A program made the position numbers and the translations under genes. A model generated the notes under the pieces. The model worked only from the letters and a program-made list of their open reading frames with translations. It was not told where the DNA came from and did not search any database. Below, one piece after another: positions 44,887 through 57,600 of a stretch of 64,000 nucleotides of DNA. Positions within the stretch are counted from its first letter, which is position 1; every line of letters begins with the position of its first letter. Source of the DNA: Sporocytophaga myxococcoides (lineage in GTDB: Bacteria > Bacteroidota > Bacteroidia > Cytophagales > Cytophagaceae); contig NZ_BBLT01000005.1 of NCBI RefSeq assembly GCF_000775915.1, positions 248,001 to 312,000 on the forward strand, in the 5' to 3' direction.

Positions 44887-45597
44887 ATGAAAACATTCAG
44901 GATAATCATTTCTGTCGCTGCAATGCTTGTATTTATGGTAAGTACAGCTTTTATAACAAATTGCGACAACGATCTGGAGCATATAATTTCTTTCTTTAAG
45001 AAAACCTATAGTAAGGATAAAATCTATGTTAAATATACAAGCTACAATATTCAGGATAATGAGCAGGGGGAAAAGCTTGAAAATGAAGTATGGGTTTACA
45101 AAGGCAAAATAAAGATATCCAATGCATATATGACTTTATATCAGGATGCACAGACTCAGGTTACTATTTTAAAGTCTTCAAAGTTGCTCTTTATAAAAAA
45201 TCTGAAGGAAGCTAATGGAAACCTTGCGGGCGATATAAGTAAACTTTCTCCTGGTGAATACATTGACAGTCTGAAGAGGTTTGCAAAATCCATCCAATGC
45301 AAGTCGGTGAATGGCTTAGGCATTATTACCATTGTTTATCCTGAGACGGCAAACAGGAAACCAATGCCTTTGGAGCAAATGAATATCTATTTTGACCCGA
45401 AAGATCATTCTGTAAAGAAGACAGAGATGATGGCCAGAAATTCAAATAGCACCGAAGTATATGAATATAAAGTGGTGAGCAACGATCTGGATCCTAAGGT
45501 GATGGAAGGAACGGTCTTAAGCAAAGTATACCTGAACGGAGCTTTAAGAAAGGAATTTGAAGGTTATACCATTAGAGATTTCAGGTTAGTTAAATAA
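44887..45597 (+). CDS. Small exported protein between the two giants
   Basis: 236 residues with a signal peptide (FRIIISVAAMLVFMVSTAFI). The mature part begins CDNDLEHIISFFKKTYSKDK and then alternates strands: VYKGKIKISNAYMTLYQDAQ, MNIYFDPKDHSVKKTEMM, VYEYKVVSNDLDPKVMEGTV. The layout, one helix followed by a half-open beta barrel, resembles LolA-like lipoprotein carriers, but no motif is decisive. Its place between the two giant exported proteins, with a 1-base gap upstream, argues for a role in their export or folding. Confidence 0.65.
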   Translation: MKTFRIIISVAAMLVFMVSTAFITNCDNDLEHIISFFKKTYSKDKIYVKYTSYNIQDNEQGEKLENEVWVYKGKIKISNAYMTLYQDAQTQVTILKSSKLLFIKNLKEANGNLAGDISKLSPGEYIDSLKRFAKSIQCKSVNGLGIITIVYPETANRKPMPLEQMNIYFDPKDHSVKKTEMMARNSNSTEVYEYKVVSNDLDPKVMEGTVLSKVYLNGALRKEFEGYTIRDFRLVK

Positions 45598-45634
45598 TTG
45601 AAAGTTTTTTGTTAGAAGTTTATTGTTGAAAGAT

Positions 45635-48600
45635 ATGATTAGGAATTTTTTAATAAGTCTGAGCTTATTTTTACTGACAGCTTATTACACCCAGGCACAA
45701 ACTGTATTTCCGCTAACAGTTCAGAGTCAATCCTTCGGGGTTGCGCGTATATTTTCAATTAATACATATAAAGATGCCGATCAGGTGCTTAGTGTCGACA
45801 AAAGACATCTGAAGATCAAATCTGATCTCGGTGATCTTTATCAATTGGGTAGCGTGGATTATGCCAAAGCCTGGGATGCAAAATTAAGTTTTACCATTAC
45901 TGCTCAGGATGCTTCAAATAATACCCTGAAGACGTATTCTATTGAATTGATTACAGATGAAAAAGCGCCAGAGAAAACCTATTTTCTTGATTATACCGCT
46001 CTGGAAGGAAAGGTTACAAAATTTTTAATGAGTACAGTAACTTTTACAGGTTCTCTGGTCAGTCTGGCTTCTCCAACTAATATTAAGCCGAGAATTGTCA
46101 TCGATCAGGACGATCAGGTATCTTATAATACTCAATCTAAATATTCTTACGCTGAAATCATTCCGTCAAATTTAAATGCAGCTAAAATTGTAAACACAAC
46201 AAGTTCTGAAGTCATTGGTGCAACTTTCAGCTGGACACTTCAGTCACCTAAACAATATTTTAAAGAGTTTGATCTTGAAATATTAAAGGTGGAGCCTGAT
46301 CAAACAGGTGCCATTACATTGGATTGGAACAAAGCCTCTTCAATTGAAATAGTTTCAGATGCTATTTCTAAAACAACTAATGGTTCAGGGTTGACAGTCT
46401 TTAATTATCCAATGGTGCTGGCAGAAGGAACAGGTTATTATTTTTGGAGAGTCAGACCTATTGGAAATTATTATCCTGGTGGCAGGGCTGATTTCAGGAA
46501 TTACGGAACATGGACGAATGCGCCTTCTGTCTCTGGCCTTTATTCTATTTCAGGAACGACCTATTCAGCTTCCAAGCAAAACAATCTTAATACTGCAAAT
46601 TCTATCAATGGCTATTATTTCTACTATACTCAGTTCAATGACCTCATCAACTGGTCTTACTCTAAGGTCTTGACAGAAGGAGGACGCCAGTCAGAAAGTA
46701 TGGTATTTGCCAATGGTTTGCGTCAGGTAAAGCAGCAGCAAACAAAATTGTTTTCTACCAATCAGGTAATCGGGGTTCAGAATGTTTATGATTATTCCGG
46801 ACGTCCAGCTTTAAAATCTTTGCCGGCTCCTGTTAATAATTCTTTTCTTGGGTATAAAAATAATTTCTTTTATAATTCCAGCAATAAAGATTATTCAGCT
46901 GCCGATTTTGACGATGACGTAAAAATATACAGTCCATCTGCTCTTTCAACGGGAGTGGGTACTCCTAACTCCTATTATTCCGACGTAAATACCACCGGAT
47001 TTATGGGAGGATATGTCCCGAGTGCAGGAGGTTATCCGTTTTTAAGGGATTTGTTCTACAGAGATGCAACTGGAAGAATTTATAAACAAAGTGCACCAGG
47101 ACCGGAAATGCGCTTAAAAGATGGAGTTGATAGCCGAAATATCAAAACCTACTACAGTGCAGTAGCGCCTGAAGAATTAATCCGTGTATTTGGGAATGAA
47201 GCTCCGATTGATACTACTGTTTATAAAGTTATAACATCTGATCCAAATAAGGTTAACTCTGTTCAGTATATTGGACAGAATGGAAAGGTGTTGGCTACCT
47301 GTTTAAGTAATTCATCTGCTACACCTAATCTTGATGACATCGGTAATGAAAGCAGTGTAACAGTTACACATACTCTTGATAAAAGTAAGAGCTATTCAGA
47401 TAATGTCTCCAGGCAGGCAACAAGTATTGCGATTGATGTCCCTACTCAGGAGATTATTTTGGATTATGAAATTGATGTAAAAAAGTTTGGACTGGGGTGT
47501 GATGATATCTGCTGGGAATGTGATTATAAAGTAGAAATTGAAATTAAAAATACCCAATACCCTCAGGACCCTGCTAAGAATGTGCTGATATCATTCAATC
47601 AGTTTCCTGACCAGATAGCTAATTCATGTTCCAGCTCTAGGTCGATTATACTGACAAATATTCCTGCTAATGAAATTAATTTGACCTGTGCCGGACAAAC
47701 GACGGTACATGGAAACTTTTCAAATTTTAAAACAACAAAGAAAATTACTTTGCCAGAGGGTTCTTACACTGTTGAAAAAAGAGTCTATGCTAATAATGTT
47801 AATTCTGCAGTTGCTAATACCAATAAAGAGACTTTCCTGGATCAAAGAATATCTGACCTGAAGAAAAAAAGAGAGGATTGGACTGCTTCCTCAAATTGTT
47901 GTGGGCCTATCTCAGTAGATCTAAGCAAATGGAGTTGCGATGAAGATTTTTACACAGACTATTGTAATCCGGATAATGTAAACAAAATAGCCGACCTCAT
48001 CGCTGAATATGTTAATAAGGAACAGGCAATTACACTGAGCAGTTTTGTAGCGACATTGGAAACTCCGGATCTTTTGGAGAATGGAACAACTTATCCATTG
48101 TTTACTAATATTTCCAATACAAGGGATTTAACAGTAGCTTATAGTGGGAAGCGATCCGCAAAACTTACTGGAGGTATGGCAGGACCTACGATTACAGGGA
48201 TACCTGTAAAGCATGGTGATATATATACAGCCAGTGTATTTGCATATTATACAGGAGCTTTACCGACTGCCAACCTTATCATTGAATTATTTGACGGTGC
48301 AACTAAAGTAAAAACATTTACAAATGATGGCAACACCACTGGTATTCCTGTTACCACAAGTTCTCTGAATACCTGGAGTCAGATTAAGCTTAATAGCCCT
48401 ATTGTAATAGATCTGAGCAGTTTTGCAAATCCTTCTACTGCAACATTAAAAGTGAGACTATTTAATGCTTCAGGTAGTAATACTGTCTGGTTTGACAATC
48501 TTAGTATTGTCGGACCCGAAGGTAAAGTGACAGGAGGTAGTACGTATAAATCGAGACTTCAATATGCTGGCGCTAATCTGTTGAGCAATCAGTATTTTAC

Positions 48601-51600
48601 TTCCGGAGCACCTGACCTTACAAAAATCAGGGCATTTGTGAGCGATATGTTGACAAAAGGTTTGACATGTAAAGATATCATGGATTGTTTTTCAAAGACA
48701 GGAAGCATTTTTATGTCAAACCTAGCCGCAATGAATAATGGGCAAGGGCCATTATATACTATAGGAGCTGATGGTTTTGCACTGACTAATCCGGTCCAGG
48801 GATATACTTTTGATTACGATTATTTGAAAGAAGCTTTTACATGTCTGAATTATACTATTCCGCTTAATGGCTTAAAGAGATCTTTTTATCAGAATATAGG
48901 CGGAAAACCTGCAAGTTTTTCCACACTTACTCCTGTTTATGTAGATATAGATAAGTTTACATCCGGTGGTGCAAAATTTCAAACTACTACTTTTGCAGAA
49001 AATTATGTACCTTCTGGTGCACCATCTAATATAGTTGGTACAGCAAACTGGGGAATGGTATGGGAAGGGCAGCTTCTTGTTCCGGGAAACGGATCCTACA
49101 CATTTACGGCTAATGCTGATGATGCCATGAGGGTATATATTGATGGGAAAAATTTATCAACTCTTGACTATTGGGAAAATGCGCCCTCCGGGGCAGCATC
49201 AAGATCTCAGACTATAACATTAAGTCAGGGATTTCACAACCTGAAAATAGAGTACTGCAACATGACTTATACCGGCTCAATTAAACTGACATGGCAGGGA
49301 CCGGGAGTAACCTCGCAGGTTCTTGGGTTGACCTCTGTATATCAGCCAGGGTCTGCAGATCCATGCGCCAATTATACCAATATCAATGTATATAACAAGT
49401 GCAGTGGGGCAGCAGTTTCCACCAGCTCTATTTTAAATATTGAAATTCCATGTTCTTCTTATACCTATACTTTACCAGATGAAAGAGGCCTGGTAGAAAA
49501 GAATCAAATAGCATTAAATAGCTATTTCATAAAAGATCCGAATTCTTCAGGTTATCTGCCAATGTACAATTATACAGTGGCTCAGGCATCTGCAGCCACT
49601 TGCCGCAGTATGTTATCAATAACTGATCAGGGCAATGCGCAAAATCTGTCATCGTCAGATATTCAGAACAGAATTAACCAGATCCAGACAAAACTTATTG
49701 GCGAATGCAATAATATCTGCGATAAGAAGAGAGGGATGTTTGAGACTGCAATTGATTCCTATATAATCGATTTAAATGCCCAATATGGAAAATATTCTGT
49801 AGATGAGGAGGAATGGCAGACCTATGAGTACTTGTTTCCTTTAACACCTAAAAGTTGTGTTATTGATTACATGGTGGCTCAATGTAAATCTCAGTGCAAT
49901 CCGGAGTCTTATTTTGTAGATCAATCACTGATAGCTCTTGCAAAAACAGAGGCAAGTGATCCTAATTATGCTGCCAATATGCAGAAGTTTAACGACTATG
50001 TTAAAAATCTGAGCAACAAGGCTTATTATGATAAATTGGATCAGGATAAGGTTGCTCTTGAGCAAGCCATGCAACAAAGCGCAAAATTTGCTCCATATAA
50101 ATCAGATGCTGCAAATGGTTACATTCAGGCTGGTGATGTAAAGGAAGTGCAAAAGGATATTTCTCAGTTTATTTCACAAGCTCTTAACAGAGGGGTAAAT
50201 TATAGGGAGGTAACGGGAAGTTATTATAACAGAACTTTTGGATCATACAATGTTAGTCCTAACTGGGGAGTGAATTCTTATCCTTCTACGAAGTATTATG
50301 TAAATCAGCAGGTGAGAGATTTTGCCATGCACATCCCTGATGGTGTTGATGGAAATAATCAACCTCAATTTAAGGACAAGGCATTTACGGCAGTTGTACA
50401 TACAGTATGGACTCAGTCCTGTCCTTCAGGTGCCTGTGCTACAGATGGCTCTGAAAATACTCAGGATAAATGGAATGATCAGTTAATGGAAATTAATATT
50501 ACATTCTTATGTCCGAAAAGTGGACAATCGTATGATGCATCAATTGCCGGTTTTGCTCTTCGGTTTGATAATTCTATTACTGGTCCTGTATTTAATGCTT
50601 CTTCAATAGTAGATATAGAAAAAGATCTCTTAAAAGCATATTTTGACGATGCTGGACTCCTGCATATAAACCTTGGACCGGATTTAAAAAATGCAATTAA
50701 AAACGGAGGACTCAATGCTTCCAGTAATGTTATTCATTTTTATAATTGTACTTTAAATGATTATTCAGGAGCTTTGTTCTTCGAATATGCGGTTGGAGCG
50801 GCCGGATCTTCTTTAACAGAAAAAGATTATCTGTGGCTGCAGTTAAAGAATCCGGCAACTAACCAACAGATATATTTATTTGATGAACCTTTATACTGGA
50901 AGCCTGAATATTTAGGATATCCCGGAGGTTACCATAACCTTCATAATGCAATTGTTAATCAAATTAACAAAGCAGCAGGGCATCATTATCAGGCAGAGTA
51001 TCTGGCAGCATATAACAGAATTATCCTTAAAGCACCTGTAGGTTTAATAAAAGGAGATCAGGTAGGGGCTATAATTGAGGTTGGCGGTACTATGCCATCA
51101 ACGGCTTTTCATGATAATTACGGTAATTTATCCACACCGGGGATGCAAAGACCTGGAGATATGTATAATCTGATCGCTCAAAGCTATATTCTTCCATTTT
51201 CTTCTTACGTTAAAAATACCTGCGATTTAAAATCTGTTACTCAGAAATCTAATTGTCCGTATGGATATATTCCTGTAGGTAAAAACTATCCTGGCATTTC
51301 ATCTTCAAACTTTACTTTTGCCGGTTCCGCAGAATTACATCAGAACAAAATAAAACTAACCGGTGATTATCTGCCATATGATAATCACGCTGGTGCGGCC
51401 TGGAGTACGACAAAGAAAAATTTAAACCAGCCGTTTGATATGGAGTTTGAAGTTTTTTTGGGTTGCAAGGATGAAAAGGGGGCTGATGGTATTGCTTTTG
51501 TTCTTCAGAATATGGGTCCAAATGCATTGGGAGGAAGTTTTCACGGAATAGGATACGGTGAAAAAAAATCCGTTAACGAGTATAATCACAATACAGGAAA

Positions 51601-54600
51601 TTATCAGACTTTTCCATATGAAGCTCCGATAACTCCTTCTCTTGCCATAGAGTTTGATACTTATGATAATAATGCTAATTATTCTCACAGTGACGTACTT
51701 GTATCAAGTGATAGAGCTTATGATCATATTTCAATAGTAGTTAATGGAAATATGCTTGGACCTATAGCTACAGGACCTATACAGGCGAGCTCCACTTCAG
51801 ACAATATAGAGGATTGTTTGCCTCACAGAGTGAGAATAACATGGTCTGGACCTTCCGGTAATCCTGCAAATGTGCTGAAGGTATATTTTGACGGGGTATT
51901 GAGAGCTACCTATGCGAATAATCTTGTTGCAAGTTTATTTTCAGGAAATAGTAATGTCTATTGGGGATGGACTGGAAGTACAGGAGGGCAATCCAACACT
52001 CAATGGGTAAGACCTGCTCCATCAGAAGGTGGCTGTCTTGCTTGTATGAAATGGGTGAAGCCGGATGAGGTTATTACTGCTGATGAAACTAACATAATCA
52101 TTAATGACTGTAATTCTTTAAAAGAGGAATATGTCAGAAATACAGTTGGCGACCAGCTTGATAAATGTCTGCAAGCAAAAATTTCTTTGTTAAAGGAAAA
52201 CTACAAAAAAGCTTGTCTTACGGATCTCAGAGATAAGCTTACGCTGACCTATCCTTTGTCTTACCATCATTATACTCTATACTATTATGACAGGGCCGGA
52301 GATCTCTTTAAAACAGTTCCTCCTCAGGGTGTAGATTTAATGTCTGCTACGGAAATTTCTAATGTGAAAGATTATAGAAAGACGGGAATGCTTCCATATA
52401 CCAAGTTGCTTCCTTACCACAGATTGATTACAACCTATACTACCAATAGCTTAAAGCAAATCATCAGTCAATCTTCCCCGGATGCAGGAGATAGTAATCC
52501 TGATCCTGATAATAACCCTTATTCACCGGATGACGATAATATTACAAAATTCTGGTACAATGCAGCAGGGCAATTGATTTTAAGTCAGGATCCACAACAA
52601 AAAGTTAATAGCAAATATTCTTATTCTAAATATGACAAGCTGGGAAGGGTTATTGAAACAGGAGAAATTACGGGCTTTGTCCCAACCTTTTTAGCTGGAT
52701 ATGATGAGCAGATTATAAATCAGATCTGGACAAATGCAGGTAATTTCCCAAATGGTATTAGCGGGGTTACCAAACAGGAAGTAGTTAGCAATACCTATAC
52801 TGTTCCTGCCAACGGTATTACCTATAACGGGATGCCTCAGAAAAATTTGAGAAATCGGATAAGTGTGGTTGCCAAAGATAAGGTTAAAACGTACTTCAGT
52901 TATGACCCTCATGGTAATGTGGAATGGATGATCCAGGAACTACCGGAAATAGGACGAAAGACCATTAGATATGAATATGATCTGATAAGCAATAAGGTAC
53001 TCAAAGTCTATTATCAGGAAGGAAAACCTGAGCAATTTATTCATCGCTATGAATATGACGAGGATAACAGAATAACCAAGGTATACACCTCTAAAGATGA
53101 TCAGCTTTGGGAAAAAGAGGCAAATTACAAGTATTACCTGCATGGCCCTCTTGCAAGAACTGAAATCGGAGATGATAATATTCAGGGAACAGATTATGTT
53201 TACACAATTGAAGGATATCTTAAAAGTATAAACCAACCAGAGCTTTTAACTATTTCCAAAGATCCAGGTGGTGATGGTAGTGCTAATACATTTCTTCGTG
53301 ATGAGTTTGCAATGGAATTAGGCTATTATGATGGAGATTATAACAGGACCGGAAAAAATATTGGTAAAGGAAATTCTTTAGACCCTTATGCTTCAGTTAT
53401 GACTAAAGCAAATAACAGTTTGTACAATGGCAATATATCTTACATTATTTCATCTACAAGAAAAGGATTTAATACTTCTGGACAATTGTCGAGGTATTCA
53501 GCACTTAATATTTATAGATATGATAAGCTTAACAGACTGAAAAAATCAGATTTGTGTGATTATACTGGATACAACGGATCCTGGTCGTCTCCAAGCTACA
53601 ATTCATATAAAGAAACATTCAATTATGATTACAATGGAAATATTACGAGCTTAATAAGACGTAATATGTCGGGGGGAATAATTGATAACCTCCAATACTC
53701 TTATAATCAAGGAGCTGGTGGTTTATTGCAAAATAGATTATATCACGTACATGATGGAGCTACTTTTACTAGTGAAGGTGATATTCAAGGAACTACACCA
53801 TTTGATTATAATTCAACACCTTCTACAATCAATAACCTTAATAACTACGCATACGATTTAAGAGGAAACCTTATTAAAGACGTCAATGAAGGCATCACCA
53901 ATATTACCTGGAACCCATATGGAAAGGTTAATTCTGTAGTTAAATCAGGTTTAACACTCCAGTTTGTCTATGATGCCATGGGTAATAGGGTTATTAAGAA
54001 AGAACTGACAGGTACTCAGGTTAAAAGGGCTACGTATTATGTAAGGGATGCATCCGGTAATATTATGGGTGTTTATGGAAAGAACTACGATGAAAACACA
54101 GCAAAGACTAACTATTCATTAGATGAAATACCCATTTATGGATCCTCAAGAATAGGTCAGTATAATCCGGAACTTCAAGTGGATAATTACTCAGGATACA
54201 AGGATGAGACCTCAGTTATCAACAATTCTCTCTCTGGAAGTGAGGGCGCAGAATGGCTTATGACTACCAGCAATGGTATGAGGACACTGGATTTTACCTC
54301 ATCAGGGAAAGTGCTCAGTACCAATTTTGAAACATCTGCTGATTACCGTAATCCTGCTATTGTCCTGGACGGAAATAATAAATTATTATTGGGAGCCTAT
54401 TGCATTAACGGAGGTACAAGCTGGATTCTGATAGACAAAAATAAAAACAGAATACCGATCCCCGCGGGCGTCAATCTTCCTCCTTTAATAAATAATAATG
54501 GAACCCCGTTTTTCGTGAGGAATCCTACTGATCCTGACAAGTACTATTTTATATTCCCTCCAGGTCCATCAGGTACTACCTTGAGAGAATGGAATTATAT

Positions 54601-57600
54601 TGAAGTGGATGCTAAGGATGGTAAAATTTTAAGCAGTGCTGCGCAAAGCCTTCCGGGAAATCATAAATTCGGCTTCGGTATGAGTGTTCTGACAGACGCG
54701 AATAACAATACCAGAATTTATGCCTATAAACAGAAAGACGCTTCAAAGGATGTTCAGATTTATAGCTTTGACATCACTTCTGATGGTATAGGGACACCAG
54801 TGCTAAGATCAGAGGTTAAAAGGATGGATGATTATAACATAAGCGCACTTTGTGAAATGGTTACGTCTTCTGATAATAAGAAGCTTGCTCTTTCATTATA
54901 TGTGAACACTACTTTAGCTTTGAGTCAGGATATTGTCACTTGGGATTTAGATCCTGTTAGTGGAGAATTATTCAACCAGAAAATTTATGATGTGCCTTCC
55001 AATACCACTCCTGCTGGAACTCCTGGTAATGTGCTTCATGTGGAGTATTCTCAGAGCTCAAATTATCTGTATTTCACCACGAATAATTCTTCAGCATCAG
55101 CAAATGTAGGACGTATAAGTGTAAATGACAGCAATAACAGCAGTTTAGTAGATGATTTTGACAACAGCAGAATTGCAACGTTAGCAGGTAGTGCAGGAAA
55201 ACTTTCTGTAGTTTCTAATCCAAGGCAAACAACCGAAAATCCTAGTGCAAATTGTGCAAGTTATACACGTACAGATCAGCTTTATGATTGGGTGAAGTAT
55301 AATCTTCCGCAAAAGGTGAATATGTATAACAAGACAATTCGTCTTCAGGTTTATGATCCAAATCCGCCGACCAATATTCTGATCAATGCCCAGAATATTG
55401 CAACGCTGAATGCTAATCAATGGCCTAATGGAATATATGGGGAATATTCTGCTGTTACAAAAACAGCTAATGCGGGAAAATGGCAGACCTTAACATTTAC
55501 AGTGAATACCTTAAATGGGACCCTTTCTAATAATGTAGACCAATTGATTATCCACTTTGATCCGAATTCCAGTGCAATGAATGGAAAGAACCTGTTATTT
55601 GATAAGGTGGAGATCATCAATAACTCAGCTGTTGATAATGCAGGAGTCCCGTTCTACACAGCCTCTCCGGGAACTGGAGCAATTGATATTGCAAGAACTG
55701 TTGAAGGTAAGATAATCATTGGTAATGGCTCGGCTTCCTTGTCTGAGATTACCTCTCCGGAAGCCATGACAAATGCTTTGGTTGCTCAGGGGATTCAGAC
55801 GGGTGTAGCAACTGTTTCCGGTTCAGTGTACAGATCTGAGTTTGCAAAACTCGTGCGTGCTTCTGATTTTGTAATGGATATCTGCAATACACCTGTTGCC
55901 AAAACTGAACTGAACCACTGGATTGTTTCAACAGAAAGTCCTTCAAATGGAACCAGCGGTGCAACCGGATTGACATTCTCAGGTTCTTCGAATCCGACAG
56001 TAAATCCTAATACAGATGACAAGGCTTTAAATTTAAGTCACAATGTGGCTGTTGCAGAAGATCAGGCTGGAAATGAAAAGCTAAGGTTTTATGTAGGAGA
56101 GACTAAAGAATATAACTGTCCGATAACGGTGCCACCAAATGTTATACCAGGGCTGATTGGTGAATACACCAATTATCAGTACGGATTTTTTGGAGAGGCT
56201 TTTTCCAAAACTGTATTGACCAGGTTAGAACCAAACATTAACTTCAATTGGGGAGCTGAATCACCTGATGGTCCGAATGGCAAGGTAAATAAAAACGATT
56301 TTACAGCTTGGTATATTGGTTACATAACTATTCCAGCAACGACAGAATATACATTTTATCTTAATGCAAATAAAGTAGCTGAATTATATATTGATGGAAA
56401 TCTTCAACTGAGTAATAATACAATTCATCCATGGTATTATGATTATTATGGATGGACCTTCCCACAGGAAATAAGCAAAAAGATAACATTAACTGCAGGT
56501 GACCATGCAATTAAGGTTTTTTATAAAGAATCAGATGCAGTGTCATCCAATAAAAACGCTTCAATTCAGTTATTATGGCAATCGTCAACCATTTCTAAAC
56601 AGGTTGTACCGGCATCTCAATTTAAAACAAACAACTCTACTGTTGAGACTACATTGATGTACAGTAAGACTGGTTTGATAGGTGAATATTTCAATAATAC
56701 TATCGGGGTCGGAAAAGCAGTTGCAACAAGAATTGACAATCAGGTTAATTTTACATGGCAGAATAATCCTGCTGCATTGGGAGTCTATTCGGACAACTTC
56801 AGTGTACGTTGGAGAGGGTTTATTGAGATTCCGCAAACAGGAGCCTACAAGTTTATACTTAATACTGATAATACCACAGATCCTATACTGAAGATAGATG
56901 GGGTGGTAATTGCAACTAATGCTACATCAAGCATAAGCCTGCCAAACGGTGCTACGGAATATATTTACGACAAACAAACAACAGGCAACCTTTCGTCTGG
57001 TAGTCACACTATTGAAGTCTTTTACAAAGACGGAAACGAAGACGCAACTTGTAAACTAAGTTGGGAGTATGGTGGAAACCCAAGAATCATAGTGCCCTAT
57101 ACTGCCTTTAGACCATCAACAGTAACATGTAATACAAAAGCAATCGAACATGGTCTGAAAGCTGAATACTATAATAATTACCTGTTGCCGTCAAATGATC
57201 AGACGTTTATTCAGAGTCGTACTCCAGACTTAACCAGAATTGATAAAGAGGTAAACTTTGATCTCGTATATGGTTCTCCTAATCCTGGGAAATACATGCC
57301 GGGAATTTTCACCCTGGAGACTCCTCTGGCACCAGGTGTGATCAACTGGAAACTCTACATGACAAGATGGACGGGGCAAATCTATATTCCTAAAGATGCT
57401 CTGTATACATTCTACCTGGAAGCTAACGCTTCCAAGTTATATATTGATGGGGTAGAACTGACACAAATGTCTTATTGGGGATATGGAGACCCGCTTGAAA
57501 GGTCTCAGTCTAAAGCGCTTTCTCAGGGATACCACGATATTGAAATCAGATATGTAGATGGGGATGCTACTTCTAAGGTCATATTAAAGTGGAGCAGTCC